From Candidatus Zixiibacteriota bacterium (GTDB lineage Bacteria > Zixibacteria > MSB-5A5 > GN15 > JAAZOE01): 64,000 nt of DNA. The notes under the pieces are model-generated. The model saw nothing but the letters and a program-made list of their open reading frames with translations. It did no database searches and was not told the origin of the DNA. Within the stretch, counting starts at the first letter, position 1. Each line of letters begins with the position of its first letter. Both the position numbers and the translations under genes were made by a program. The stretch covers positions 1 through 64,000 of the forward strand of contig JAGLON010000004.1 of the NCBI GenBank assembly GCA_023138975.1, read 5' to 3'. Positions 43,498 to 52,178 of this stretch are shown in pieces.

Positions 43498-44634
43498 TTA
43501 TTGCATGGCCTCTCCGATATTTGTTTTGGAATCGGAAGTGGCATCCCCCTCCCAACGATCTGCGGCACCAACAATGCCCTTAACGCGCATATCAAAGTCA
43601 TCTGGATTAGAGGCCTGAGTCATAGCTTCCTCATAGCTGATAAGACCCTGCTTATATAATCTCATAATTGACTGATCAAATGACAGCATTCCATATTGAG
43701 ATTGCCCAGCTTCAATTAAATCATGGATATTCCCAAATTTCGACTCATCCATAAGACAATCTCTTATCGCGGCAGTATTGATAAGGACTTCTAAAGCCGG
43801 AACACGACCCGGCATATCATGCCGAGGAACTAATCTTTGGCAGACAATCGCCTGAAGTGTACCGCCCAATAATAATCGTATTTGCTGATGCTGGTGCGGT
43901 GGAAAAAACGAAATAATACGGCTGATAGTTTCCATTGTATTAAGAGTATGCAAAGTCGTTAGAACCAAATGCCCTGTATCGGCTGCTGTCAACGCGATAG
44001 ACATTGTCTCGATATCTCGGATTTCGCCGATAAGAATCGAATCAGGATCCTGCCGGAAGGCATGCCTTAATGCTGTCGCAAACGTTTCAGTATCGCCCCC
44101 GACCTCACGCTGAGCAATAATCGATTTCTTATCCCGGAAGATAAACTCAATAGGATCCTCAATCGTTAGAATATTACTGCACCGGGTTTTGTTCATCTCC
44201 TCGATAATGGCTGCCAGAGTAGTTGACTTACCCGAACCGGTCGTACCCGTGATAATAATCAACCCGCGGCGCTTCTCGGCCAATTTCCGAACGGTATCAG
44301 GGAGGTAAAGCTCATCGAAACTGGGAATTCTGGTATTTACGGAACGAATTGCGATACCAGTAGTGCCACGCTGGCGAAACAAGTTGATACGAAAACGGCC
44401 CAGCTTGGCAACCGAAAGCGCCAAATCCATCTCGTTTCGTTTATAAAATTTTTTCTGCTGATCTTCGGTAAGAATCTGTGAAACGACCTGGTGCATCATC
44501 TCAGCGGTCATCGGGTCGGTTTCAATCTGCTCAAGATGACCGTTCGTCCTCAAATATGGACGAATGCCAACTCGCAAGTGAAGGTCAGATGATTTCTTTT
44601 TTTGCATTTCATTCAACATTTCCTTAAGATTCAT
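43498..44634 (-). CDS. PilT/PilU-type twitching-motility ATPase (first copy)
   Basis: A 378-residue hexameric retraction ATPase with a PAS-like N-terminal domain and RecA-like core. Walker A is GTTGSGKSTTLAAI and the Asp box is ILTIEDPIEFIF. Walker B is DPDSILIGEIRDIETM and the His box is DTGHLVLTTLHTLN. In place of the PilT AIRNLIREGK motif it has AAIRDCLMDESK, so it may be closer to PilU. It stands between accB and accC, away from the pilBTC operon. A second PilT is at 57706-58782. Confidence 0.93.
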   Translation of the reverse strand: MNLKEMLNEMQKKKSSDLHLRVGIRPYLRTNGHLEQIETDPMTAEMMHQVVSQILTEDQQKKFYKRNEMDLALSVAKLGRFRINLFRQRGTTGIAIRSVNTRIPSFDELYLPDTVRKLAEKRRGLIIITGTTGSGKSTTLAAIIEEMNKTRCSNILTIEDPIEFIFRDKKSIIAQREVGGDTETFATALRHAFRQDPDSILIGEIRDIETMSIALTAADTGHLVLTTLHTLNTMETISRIISFFPPHQHQQIRLLLGGTLQAIVCQRLVPRHDMPGRVPALEVLINTAAIRDCLMDESKFGNIHDLIEAGQSQYGMLSFDQSIMRLYKQGLISYEEAMTQASNPDDFDMRVKGIVGAADRWEGDATSDSKTNIGEAMQ

Positions 44635-44662
44635 CTGATCCTCCTAATATGTTATTTCCAGC

Positions 44663-45136
44663 CTACCCCGCTGGGTCTACCAAAAATAATGTCTGCCCGA
44701 ATTCAACCGGTTGGGCGTTTTCAATACAAATCTTGACGATTCGTCCCGCTAATTCGGACTCAATTTCATTCATCAATTTCATCGCCTCGACAATACAAAC
44801 AACCTGCCCTTTTTCAATCTTATGATTCTGCTCCACATACGGCTTTGCGTCGGGAGCCGGGGCAGTATAAAACGTTCCCACCATCGGCGATTTTATCGCA
44901 ATATATTTATCTTCATCGGTCTGAGCCGGTACCGGGGCTGTTTGAGCAACTGGTGCCGGAGGCAAAGAAGCCGCCGTTTGCGGCGCCACCTGAGCTGCTA
45001 TCGCAGATCCGTTATTAGAAGAGCCCGATAGCTTCCTGGTAATCCTAATCTTACGACCCCAGCTAGACACTTCGAGCGCATCTATATCTGATTCTTCGAC
45101 CAACCGAATGAGTTTCTTTATTGTCTTTTCGTTCAT
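44663..45136 (-). CDS. accB: Biotin carboxyl carrier protein of acetyl-CoA carboxylase
   Basis: 157 residues. A short N-terminal helical part and an Ala/Pro/Gln-rich flexible linker lead to the biotinyl domain. It has SPMVGTFYTAPAPDAKPYVE and the biotinylation Lys120 in EAMKLMNEIE. It carries CO2 from AccC to AccAD. Normally accC is directly downstream; here a pilT gene and a terminator intervene. Confidence 0.97.
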   Translation of the reverse strand: MNEKTIKKLIRLVEESDIDALEVSSWGRKIRITRKLSGSSNNGSAIAAQVAPQTAASLPPAPVAQTAPVPAQTDEDKYIAIKSPMVGTFYTAPAPDAKPYVEQNHKIEKGQVVCIVEAMKLMNEIESELAGRIVKICIENAQPVEFGQTLFLVDPAG

Positions 45137-45181
45137 TTTCTACCCCAAATTTCAATGTTACGCAATGGTAACAATTGCGCC

Positions 45182-46276
45182 CTATATTTCCAACAAGTTT
45201 TTAGGCGACTTGTTAAGGATGGTACAGCCTCCAGGGCGAACCACGACGTCATCTTCAATTCTGACACCACCCCACCCGGTTATATAGATACCAGGCTCGA
45301 CCGTCACAACCATGCCGGATTTCAAGATATCCTTACTAATTGGCGAAAGTCTCGGCCCACTGTGCACTTCAAGCCCGATTCCATGGCCGGTTCCATGGCC
45401 GAAATTCTTCCCAAATCCAGCTTTGGTAATAATCTTACGGCAAACGTCATCAACGGCTTTGCCAGCTACTCCGGCCTTTACTTTTTTAACACCGGCCATT
45501 TGCGCCTTTAGTACCGTATTGTAGACTTTCTTCTGCCGAGTAGTGGCTTTGCCCAAAACAACAGTTCGGGTCATATCTGAGACATATCCGTTATAAATAG
45601 CTCCGAAATCAAAAGTAATAAAATCTCCCTTTTCCAGTTTTTTCGACGAAGCTACGCCATGCGGCATTGCTGACCGAAAGCCTGATGCTACGATGGTCGA
45701 AAAAGCCTCTTTTTCGGCTCCGAGCATTTTCATTTGATACTCAAGTTCAGCGCCAACTTCCTTTTCGGTAATTCCGGGGCGTAGAAAACCTAAAATCCGC
45801 TCAAAAGCGCTATCGCTTATTTTGGCGGCTTGTCTCAGGTTTTCAATTTCATATTTATCTTTAATTATCGCAATGTCTTCTAACATGTTTTTACAGTCTA
45901 TTAAAATCGCGTCCGGCAAAGCTACTTCAATCATCATCTTCTGCTCAATAGTCAAACGAGCCGCCTCGATGGCAACTTTCAGGTTTTTCTTCTGAGCTGC
46001 TTTCAAATCGGCTAACGTCGCAATCGGAGGTTTCTTGGAGATTAGTACCTTCGCTCCCTTAACCTCTTTCTTAGCCTGCTCAGTATAGCGAAAGTCAGAA
46101 ATAAAGGTCGCCGATTTCTGAGTAACAAAAACACCGCCGGTACTGCCGGAATAGCCGGTCAACCAGCGGACTCCGGGCATTGATGTCGTCTCACCAACAT
46201 CCAAAATCGCCACAAAAGCAGCATCTATATTTTCCGCGACCAGAAATTTCTTTAATTTATCAATGTGAGCTTTCAT
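45182..46276 (-). CDS. pepP: Xaa-Pro aminopeptidase, M24 family
   Basis: 364 residues. A creatinase N-terminal domain (about 5-130) is followed by the pita-bread catalytic domain. The dinuclear metal ligands are visible in FITFDFGAIYNGYVSDMTRT (two Asp), GHGTGHGIGLEVHSGP (His), VTVEPGIYI (Glu) and IEDDVVV (Glu). It removes N-terminal residues before proline. pepP next to accB is a frequent gene order. It starts in a 4-base overlap with the TPR gene upstream. Confidence 0.94.
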   Translation of the reverse strand: MKAHIDKLKKFLVAENIDAAFVAILDVGETTSMPGVRWLTGYSGSTGGVFVTQKSATFISDFRYTEQAKKEVKGAKVLISKKPPIATLADLKAAQKKNLKVAIEAARLTIEQKMMIEVALPDAILIDCKNMLEDIAIIKDKYEIENLRQAAKISDSAFERILGFLRPGITEKEVGAELEYQMKMLGAEKEAFSTIVASGFRSAMPHGVASSKKLEKGDFITFDFGAIYNGYVSDMTRTVVLGKATTRQKKVYNTVLKAQMAGVKKVKAGVAGKAVDDVCRKIITKAGFGKNFGHGTGHGIGLEVHSGPRLSPISKDILKSGMVVTVEPGIYITGWGGVRIEDDVVVRPGGCTILNKSPKNLLEI

Positions 46277-46902
46277 ACTTTTTCTTCCTTTTCTTTAATC
46301 TTTCCCTCAATTTCCCTGAGCTTACCGGCGATTCGATTGTTTTCTGATCCAGTCAAAAGCCGCCGGTAAACTTCCCCGGCCAGTTCAAAGTAACCCTGCT
46401 CTTTATAAATATCACCGACTGTTTCGGTCACAAAAACCGGTTCCAAAATCAGTTTTTTCCTTTTTGCGGACTTTTCCTTCGGCCGCTTCAATGTCAACTG
46501 CCAGGTCCGGGGCTTATCTTCTCGAGTAATTGAGCAATGTAATCCATTGTTGTGAGGATCAAGTTCAAAAATGCGCCGATAATACGACATCGCTATCGCT
46601 TCTTTGCCTTCAGCAAATAAAATATCTCCGAGATATTTCAGCGCAGCGAGATTATTAACATCAAGATTCAGTACTTTCTGAAAATGCTCGCAGGCCCGCT
46701 CTTTTTCACCGGCATGAAACAATGACCGCGCGACTATCAGACGCGCCGAGACCGAATCAGGTTCCTTTTCCATAAACTGGAGACATATATCAACCGCCCG
46801 GGAATACTTGCCATCGGCAAAATACTGACTCGCTACCGCAGGAGTATATCCCTTCCTGGCCAAGGTATCATCGCAGTTAGCTATTATTACGTTTTCTTTC
46901 AT
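46273..46902 (-). CDS. Tetratricopeptide-repeat protein
   Basis: 209 residues with no signal peptide or membrane helix. Three TPR units are visible at about 16-49, 50-83 and 84-117 (VASQYFADGKYSRAVDICL; RSLFHAGEKERACEHFQKVL; GDILFAEGKEAIAMSYYRRI). A Lys-rich stretch and a final TPR-like helix pair (GDIYKEQGYFELAGEVYRRLL) follow. Such proteins scaffold complexes; no specific role is known. The ATG lies only about five bases downstream of the predicted transcript start, and no ribosome-binding site is possible. Confidence 0.8.
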   Translation of the reverse strand: MKENVIIANCDDTLARKGYTPAVASQYFADGKYSRAVDICLQFMEKEPDSVSARLIVARSLFHAGEKERACEHFQKVLNLDVNNLAALKYLGDILFAEGKEAIAMSYYRRIFELDPHNNGLHCSITREDKPRTWQLTLKRPKEKSAKRKKLILEPVFVTETVGDIYKEQGYFELAGEVYRRLLTGSENNRIAGKLREIEGKIKEKEEKV

Positions 46903-46913
46903 AACAAGCTAAT

Positions 46914-46942
46914 ATGATACCACAGCTGAATTTTATAGTCAA
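46914..46942 (-). promoter_or_regulatory. Promoter of TPR-pepP-accB-pilT operon
   Basis: On the minus strand TTGACT (46937-46942) and TATCAT (46914-46919) are 17 bases apart. The -10 box ends only 11 bases before the ATG, implying a leaderless or nearly leaderless mRNA. Confidence 0.72.
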
Positions 46943-47069
46943 GCCAAAAGGCCGCATCATCTTGGATTAACATCGGGCTAATAACATGTACAGTATAAAA
47001 TGCTTGAGTGAAGTCTATACGGCAAACCGAATGTTGCCGCCCGAGAATTTAGGATAATTTTGTAATATA

Positions 47070-47414
47070 TTATGACTTCTGGCGCTGTTGATATCCGATG
47101 ATCGTGATATCTTCTACTGTCAGAAGACCTTCCTTGGCAATCATTTCATCAACGACGGGAATAAATAGTTTTATTTTCTCGGCTGTATCAATAATCTCAA
47201 TGACAACCGGGAGATTCTCGGCCATGCGCAGAATTTTCGTTGTGTGAATAGAGCTATTGTCGCCAAATCCAGCGATTCCCCGTAATACTGTCGCTCCGGC
47301 TAATCCATTATCTTTGGCGGTATGAACAATCGCTTCATACAGCAGTTTACCGTCATACTTATCATTTTCCCCGACATAAACTCTTAAAATTATTCCTTTG
47401 CCATTTATCGCCAT
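47070..47414 (-). CDS. DUF190 protein, CrcB-associated
   Basis: 114 residues from the ATG at 47414, chosen because AAGGAG stands 7 bases ahead. The longer frame to 47465 would overlap crcB by 40 bases. The ferredoxin-like domain has GIILRVYVGENDKYDGKLLYE, GLAGATVLRGIAGFG and PVVIEIIDTAEKIKLFIP, all typical of DUF190 (PII-like). In many genomes it follows crcB, which suggests a regulatory or accessory role in fluoride efflux. The activity is unproven. Confidence 0.9.
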   Translation of the reverse strand: MAINGKGIILRVYVGENDKYDGKLLYEAIVHTAKDNGLAGATVLRGIAGFGDNSSIHTTKILRMAENLPVVIEIIDTAEKIKLFIPVVDEMIAKEGLLTVEDITIIGYQQRQKS

Positions 47415-47425
47415 ATCGAATCTCC

Positions 47426-47806
47426 TTAAACTCCAATTGCTTTTAGAAGAGTTCTCCCCAGCCAAACCGCAAAAAGTCCGAGAATGACATTGCCAAGGAC
47501 ATTAAGTGACGCTCGCATCAGTTCCCGGTCGCCCATGAGCGCCAGAGTTTCGTAGCCGAATGTCGAGAAAGTAGTAAAAGCTCCCAACAACCCTATACCA
47601 ACAAATAATCTGAGATTCTGAGATATCATTGACCGGGTTTCGATGAAATACATTAGCGCACCGATGAAAAAACAGCCGACAATATTGACCGCCAGCGTAC
47701 CATACGGGAAACCGGTTCCGAATTGCTTGTGCACATAGCCAGACAGCCCGTAGCGTGCAATCGCCCCGACAAACCCGCCCATTCCGATGATAAGAAGTTT
47801 AATCAC
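47426..47806 (-). CDS. crcB: Fluoride channel Fluc/CrcB
   Basis: 126 residues with four membrane helices. Family motifs are GGFVGAIARYGLS, PYGTLAVNIVGCFFIGAL and GLLGAFTTFSTFGYETL, the pore Phe/Thr motif. It forms a dual-topology dimer that exports fluoride. It lies 3 bases after the nucleotidyltransferase gene and is followed by the DUF190 gene. No fluoride riboswitch leader is possible because there is no leader before it. Confidence 0.96.
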   Translation of the reverse strand: MIKLLIIGMGGFVGAIARYGLSGYVHKQFGTGFPYGTLAVNIVGCFFIGALMYFIETRSMISQNLRLFVGIGLLGAFTTFSTFGYETLALMGDRELMRASLNVLGNVILGLFAVWLGRTLLKAIGV

Positions 47807-47809
47807 ATG

Positions 47810-48310
47810 CTACCTGTCCATCCTATTAATCACTTTAGTTGTCGAACGGCCGGGAACGAGTTTAATGCGTTTGACATCCCCACCATATGATTTAACGAAA
47901 TCAGAGCCAACAATTTCACGGATTTTATAATCGGCTCCTTTAACAAGCACATCCGGACGAACAAGTTTTATCAGCTTCTCAGGAGTATCCTCGGAAAAAT
48001 ATACCACATAATCGATAAATGATATCGCCGAAAGCACCCCCGCCCGGTCCATTTGAGGGTTTATAGGGCGATTGGGTCCCTTGATGCGCTGAACCGATTT
48101 ATCCGTATTGAGTCCGATGATAAGAATATCTCCCAAGTCCCGTGCCTTCGACAGGTATCTGACATGCCCCATATGAATAATATCAAAGACGCCGTTAGTG
48201 AAAATAATTCTCTTCTTAGACCGTCGAAGCTTATTGGACAACAACAGGATTTCTCTTTGCGGAATCAGTTTTGATTTATAAACACTCATATCAGGCCTCA
48301 AAACTTCCAT
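47810..48310 (-). CDS. D-glycero-beta-D-manno-heptose 1-phosphate adenylyltransferase-type enzyme (RfaE domain II)
   Basis: 166 residues of the cytidylyltransferase superfamily with IIFTNGVFDIIHMGHVRYL (HxGH), GLNTDKSVQRIKG and a C-terminal SRTTKVINRM. It activates heptose (or a related sugar) phosphate to the ADP form. The separate gene overlaps the kinase by 20 bases, so the E. coli HldE fusion is split here. Confidence 0.92.
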   Translation of the reverse strand: MEVLRPDMSVYKSKLIPQREILLLSNKLRRSKKRIIFTNGVFDIIHMGHVRYLSKARDLGDILIIGLNTDKSVQRIKGPNRPINPQMDRAGVLSAISFIDYVVYFSEDTPEKLIKLVRPDVLVKGADYKIREIVGSDFVKSYGGDVKRIKLVPGRSTTKVINRMDR

Positions 48311-49286
48311 TGAACGTTTCTAAAAGACTGTCCTTGGTAATAACCGCCGTGCCTACTTCGCCAACCACGACGCCTGCCGCTTGATTGGAAATCACAGTCG
48401 CTTCTTCGAGACTCGCCCCGGCTGCCATTGCCGAAACAAACGACGCTATTACCGTATCACCCGCTCCGGTAACATCAAATACAGTCTTGGCCACGGTTGG
48501 GATCAAATGAACATCTTTGTCTTTTTGAAACAGCGCCATTCCCTTTTCACCCCGCGTAACCAGAATCGATAACGGATCCAGCCGTTCCATCAAACCGTTG
48601 CCGACCTCATAAAGAGTAGCTTCATCCTCAATCGCCTTACCAAATGCCCGGCCCGCTTCATGATGATTCGGAGTTATCAGCGATACTTTTTTGTACCGGG
48701 GGAAATTGCCATCTTTAGGATCTACCGCGATAAATATCTCGTGAGACAAACAAAATGTAATCAGTTGCTCCAGAAGATTTTTAGTAATCATACCCTTACC
48801 GTAATCGGAAATAATAACCCCTTTAAGGTTCTTTTTCCGGTCATGCAGAAGGGCCATAATTTGCTGTTCAAGCTCATGCGAGATATCGGATTTGGTCTCC
48901 CGGTCGGCTCGGACAACCTGCTGGTTATGAGCCACAATTCGAGTTTTTACTGTTGTCGGGCGCTGATTATCTATAATCAAACCATCGGTATCAATACCTT
49001 TTTCGCGCAGCAGCCAATCCAAAAGCGACGCCGGATTATCGTTGCCGACGACTCCCACTATTAGCGGCTTGTCTCCCAAACCGATGATATTGGCCGCCAC
49101 GTTGGCCGCGCCTCCGGGTGTGGATGACTCTCCTTTTATATTCACCACCGGAACCGGGGCTTCGGGAGATATTCTATCAACTTGCCCCCAGAGGTATTCA
49201 TCCAGCATGACATCGCCGATAACCGCGATTTCGTGGCCGCCAATTTTATCAATAATGGAATCGCCTCGTTCCTTCGTCATTGTCAT
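48291..49286 (-). CDS. D-glycero-beta-D-manno-heptose-7-phosphate kinase-type PfkB kinase (RfaE domain I)
   Basis: 331 residues of the ribokinase/PfkB family with GGAANVAANIIGLG, GNDNPASLLDWLL, GVIISDYGKGMIT and the catalytic FDVTGAGDTVIASF. RfaE1 proteins share the N-terminal EYLWGQVDRISPEAPVPVV seen here. It phosphorylates heptose 7-phosphate at C1 for ADP-heptose, supporting an LPS-bearing outer membrane. It starts the RfaE-crcB-DUF190 set. Confidence 0.93.
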   Translation of the reverse strand: MTMTKERGDSIIDKIGGHEIAVIGDVMLDEYLWGQVDRISPEAPVPVVNIKGESSTPGGAANVAANIIGLGDKPLIVGVVGNDNPASLLDWLLREKGIDTDGLIIDNQRPTTVKTRIVAHNQQVVRADRETKSDISHELEQQIMALLHDRKKNLKGVIISDYGKGMITKNLLEQLITFCLSHEIFIAVDPKDGNFPRYKKVSLITPNHHEAGRAFGKAIEDEATLYEVGNGLMERLDPLSILVTRGEKGMALFQKDKDVHLIPTVAKTVFDVTGAGDTVIASFVSAMAAGASLEEATVISNQAAGVVVGEVGTAVITKDSLLETFNGSFEA

Positions 49287-49323
49287 CTTTCAAATCCCTT
49301 GATTTTGGTTGACTTAGTTCGGC

Positions 49324-49351
49324 AATATATTAGCTTTCTAATAATTCGCAA
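49324..49351 (-). promoter_or_regulatory. Promoter of the heptose-kinase operon
   Basis: On the minus strand TTGCGA (49346-49351) and TATATT (49324-49329) are 16 bases apart. It lies 38 bases before the kinase ATG in a divergent region. Confidence 0.5.
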
Positions 49352-49426
49352 GTAATTTGAATATTACCGGCGACTTGAAATAACGTGAAATAAACTCGAT
49401 TATGCTATTATTTTTCCGGAGGATAC

Positions 49427-49744
49427 ATGAAACAGCAACAACCCCGAATAAACATCGAATTAGGCGACAAAGAAGCCGAAGGTATCTACTCAAACTTGGC
49501 TCTGATTACCCACTCACCATCCGAGATCATTATCGACTTCGCACGGGTTATGCCCGGTACGCAAAAAGGCAAAGTATATTCTCGTATCATCATGACCCCG
49601 CAACACGCCAAAATGCTTTACAAAGCGCTTGATGACAATATCAAGAAGTTTGAGAATCAGTTCGGCAAAATAACAATTCACGGTCAGGAACAAAAGAATA
49701 TCGGTTTCGCCTCATCTACCGGCACTGACGATAAGAAAGAATAA
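49427..49744 (+). CDS. DUF3467 protein
   Basis: 105 residues. The chain reads PRINIELGDKEAEGIYSN, LITHSPSEIIIDFARVMPG, and IIMTPQHAKMLYKALDDNIKKFE, the full DUF3467 pattern. The function is unknown; the fold is small and soluble. It has CGGAGG 6 bases before ATG and is followed after 2 bases by the zinc-ribbon protein gene, so the two form an operon on the plus strand. Confidence 0.9.
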   Translation: MKQQQPRINIELGDKEAEGIYSNLALITHSPSEIIIDFARVMPGTQKGKVYSRIIMTPQHAKMLYKALDDNIKKFENQFGKITIHGQEQKNIGFASSTGTDDKKE

Positions 49745-49746
49745 GC

Positions 49747-49974
49747 ATGCCTTTGATATCCGACAATGCCCGGAATTCATCGACCTGTCCGTTCTGTAAA
49801 GAATTTATTAATGGCAATGCGGTTCGCTGTCCGCATTGCCATGCCGATTTAAAAACGCCCAAAACAGACAAGAAACCACCATCTTTTAGAAACGGCTTTT
49901 TTGTGGGAGTATTTGCGGCAACTATCCTATGGCTCGCCTTTTTCTTGCTTTTTTATATTAATGTCTATAGATAG
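49747..49974 (+). CDS. Small zinc-ribbon membrane protein
   Basis: 75 residues. Four Cys in CPFCKEFINGNAVRCPHCHAD form a zinc ribbon (about 13-33). After a Lys/Asp linker one C-terminal helix (about 50-72) anchors it in the membrane. No role is known. The gene starts 2 bases after the DUF3467 stop. Confidence 0.8.
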   Translation: MPLISDNARNSSTCPFCKEFINGNAVRCPHCHADLKTPKTDKKPPSFRNGFFVGVFAATILWLAFFLLFYINVYR

Positions 49975-50010
49975 TGCCTATTAGACTTGACTGTAATTGA
50001 TCTTCCATCT

Positions 50011-50040
50011 AAAAAGCGGCATGCAATTAGATGCCGTTTG
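50011..50040. terminator. Bidirectional terminator between convergent genes
   Basis: CGGCAT (50017-50022) and ATGCCG (50031-50036), extended by A-T pairs, form the stem. On the minus strand CTTTTTAG follows, so it serves the hydrolase gene. On the plus strand TTTGGACTTTT follows. Confidence 0.75.
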
Positions 50041-50090
50041 GACTTTTCATAACTGAACCTATTGAGGGCTTCCAGGCGTTTGTCTTTTAG

Positions 50091-50861
50091 CTAAAGATCG
50101 ATGGTCATACCATCTTCGGCAATAATAAGATTATCATAGCCGGACTTTTGAGCGAGACTCAGAGTCCGGTTAGTATCATAGTTTTCCGCAGTATGAGTTA
50201 ATACAACTTTTTGTACATTATGGTCGATTACAATATCTAATAAACTTGGCAAGTCAATATGGGTCGATTCCACAACGAGTATATCCAAATCGGTCAAGAA
50301 TGTTCCGAGGTCTTTTTCCGATCCCAAATCAGCCGAATACAACATCGATTTGCCTTCAGCTTGAATCAAATAAGAAAAACACTGCATCTTATTTGCCAAT
50401 CCATATTCTCTAATAATATCTGTATAGCCTATAAGATGAGTATTTAAAATCGCGTGAACTGTCAATCCGTTAATATCAATTACACTACCCTTCATAATCG
50501 GAATGAACTCAATTTTAAAAGGTATTTTTTCTGAGAATAGATATAACGTCGAAAAGTAATTCTTTACCGGCTCGATGGCCTCTTCAGGAAGATGAATAAT
50601 CAGCGTTTCTTTTCTACCGGCCAGATACAGCATCTGAACAAATAAAGGCAAATCAGAAATATGATCGGCATGAGTATGCGATATAATAATTCTCCTGACT
50701 GCCAGCGGATCAAAATCGAAACGTCGAAAAGAAGAAGACACCCCTCCCCCGCAGTCAAACTGGTACAGTTCGGAATCTGCCTTAAGAACGTAACCGGAGT
50801 TAACTCGGGAAGCCTGCGGCATTCCTGCCGACGAGCCTAACACTGTAAATGAGATGTTCAT
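50091..50861 (-). CDS. RNase Z-like MBL-fold hydrolase
   Basis: 256 residues of the metallo-beta-lactamase fold. SYRL-type opening strands lead to the zinc motif HTHADHISDL (HxHxDH), then ALINTHLIGY, a later LYSADLG (Asp ligand) and VVLTHTAENYD (last His). No long exosite arm is visible, so it is the short form; it might be RNase Z or a relative acting on other phosphodiesters or esters. It is a single gene with its terminator beyond. Confidence 0.8.
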   Translation of the reverse strand: MNISFTVLGSSAGMPQASRVNSGYVLKADSELYQFDCGGGVSSSFRRFDFDPLAVRRIIISHTHADHISDLPLFVQMLYLAGRKETLIIHLPEEAIEPVKNYFSTLYLFSEKIPFKIEFIPIMKGSVIDINGLTVHAILNTHLIGYTDIIREYGLANKMQCFSYLIQAEGKSMLYSADLGSEKDLGTFLTDLDILVVESTHIDLPSLLDIVIDHNVQKVVLTHTAENYDTNRTLSLAQKSGYDNLIIAEDGMTIDL

Positions 50862-51105
50862 GAGAAATTAATCTTTCGATTGAGAATTGATGTCATGTTT
50901 AGAAAGAAGTTTTTCTCTAATTTACTATCCATAAATAAACAGTTGGAACAATTTCCCCTCGTGCGGGGTAAAAAGTAATGCTCCTGTTAATAGAGGAGCA
51001 AAGGATTGTTGCGCATTCAACTTAATCCTTTTTCATGACTTCTTCCGACCCGGACTCCTTTGGAGTCCGGGTTCCTTATTAAGACCGTGAAATTATTCCT
51101 TAATC
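50862..51105. other. Intergenic region with a stack of hairpins
   Basis: No reading frame is seen. Four hairpins are visible in a row: CCCC-TCGTGC-GGGG (about 50957-50971), GCTCCT/AGGAGC (about 50982-51000), AAGGATTGTTG with CAAC-TT-AATCCTT (about 51001-51034), and the long perfect ACCCGGACTCC/GGAGTCCGGGT (about 51047-51072). Only the last two resemble terminators on the plus strand. On the minus strand none has a T-run. A structured RNA or several terminators are both possible. Confidence 0.5.
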
Positions 51106-52149
51106 TTAGACTTTCATTACTCTCTTGACCGCCTCCACAGCCATTTTGCAATCATCTTCCGAAACATCAAGATGAGTGACAAAGCGCACTCGTTGTGGAC
51201 TGAATTTGATACAGCGGACATTATGACTGGCCAGTTGATCAATAAACTCATCGGCTGTCATTTTTTCATTTTCAATATCGACGATTACGATATTGGTCTG
51301 TACCGTCTCCAAATCTACTGACAACCCGTTGATCTTGCTAAACTGATCACCTAAGTACTTGGCGTTCATATGGTCATAGGCGAGTCGTCCGATATTGTTT
51401 TCAAGGGCATAAATTCCAGCAGCGGCTAAAATACCAACCTGTCGCATCCCGCCGCCGAATATCTTTCTGCTCCGTCTTGCTTTTTCAATAAACTCGGCTG
51501 ATCCCAATAATATTGATCCAATGGGCGCTCCCAGTCCTTTAGAAAGACAAACAGAGATCGAATCAAAATAGGAGCCATACTTATCGAGAGGGACACCTGT
51601 TGCAATGTGCGCATTCCAAAGTCGCGCACCATCAAGATGCAGCCAGAGTTTATTCTTCTGCGCCACTTCAGCGATTTCGGCAATAGTATCAATCGGATAA
51701 ATTGTTCCCCCGGCTCGATTATTGGTGTTTTCCAGAGCGACGATTTTCGTAATCGGGTAATGGATATTTATCGGGCGGATATTGGCCTCTATCGTCTCTG
51801 CAGAAAGAACGCCTTTGTCACCCGGAAGAAGATTTACCAGCAAACTTGACAGAGCGGCTGGTGCACCTGCTTCATAATTGACAATATGGCACCCCGTTTC
51901 ACAGAGTATTTCATCTCCCCTCTGGCTAACCGTAAACAGCGCAATTTGATTTGACATAGTACCCGAAGGAACATAAACAGCTGCTTCTTTACCCAGTAGT
52001 TTGGCTGCTATTTCTTCGAGTTGTTTAACCGTCGGATCGTCACCCAGAACATCGTCGCCGACAACCGCTTCGGAAATAACTTTTCTCATCCCGGGGCTGG
52101 GTCTGGTAACCGTATCTGACCGTAAATCAACAAATTTTTCTTCAGGCAT
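51106..52149 (-). CDS. ltaE: Low-specificity L-threonine aldolase
   Basis: 347-residue PLP enzyme splitting L-threonine to glycine and acetaldehyde. The opening has VDLRSDTVTRPSPGMRKVI, followed by GDDPTVKQLE, the Lys-PLP site ICLSKGLGAPIGS (here VCLSKGLGAPIGS), and RKIFGGGMRQVGILAAAG, all diagnostic. It supplies glycine, which links to the glycine-cleavage genes only by pathway. Head of the set with the kinase-like gene downstream on the same strand. Confidence 0.95.
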   Translation of the reverse strand: MPEEKFVDLRSDTVTRPSPGMRKVISEAVVGDDVLGDDPTVKQLEEIAAKLLGKEAAVYVPSGTMSNQIALFTVSQRGDEILCETGCHIVNYEAGAPAALSSLLVNLLPGDKGVLSAETIEANIRPINIHYPITKIVALENTNNRAGGTIYPIDTIAEIAEVAQKNKLWLHLDGARLWNAHIATGVPLDKYGSYFDSISVCLSKGLGAPIGSILLGSAEFIEKARRSRKIFGGGMRQVGILAAAGIYALENNIGRLAYDHMNAKYLGDQFSKINGLSVDLETVQTNIVIVDIENEKMTADEFIDQLASHNVRCIKFSPQRVRFVTHLDVSEDDCKMAVEAVKRVMKV

Positions 52150-52178
52150 TATCGTTCCTTTTTAAAGCCGTCATAGTA

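Noticed and set aside
47807-47810. Fluoride riboswitch before crcB
   Set aside because: crcB starts 3 bases after the previous gene, so there is no leader for a riboswitch.
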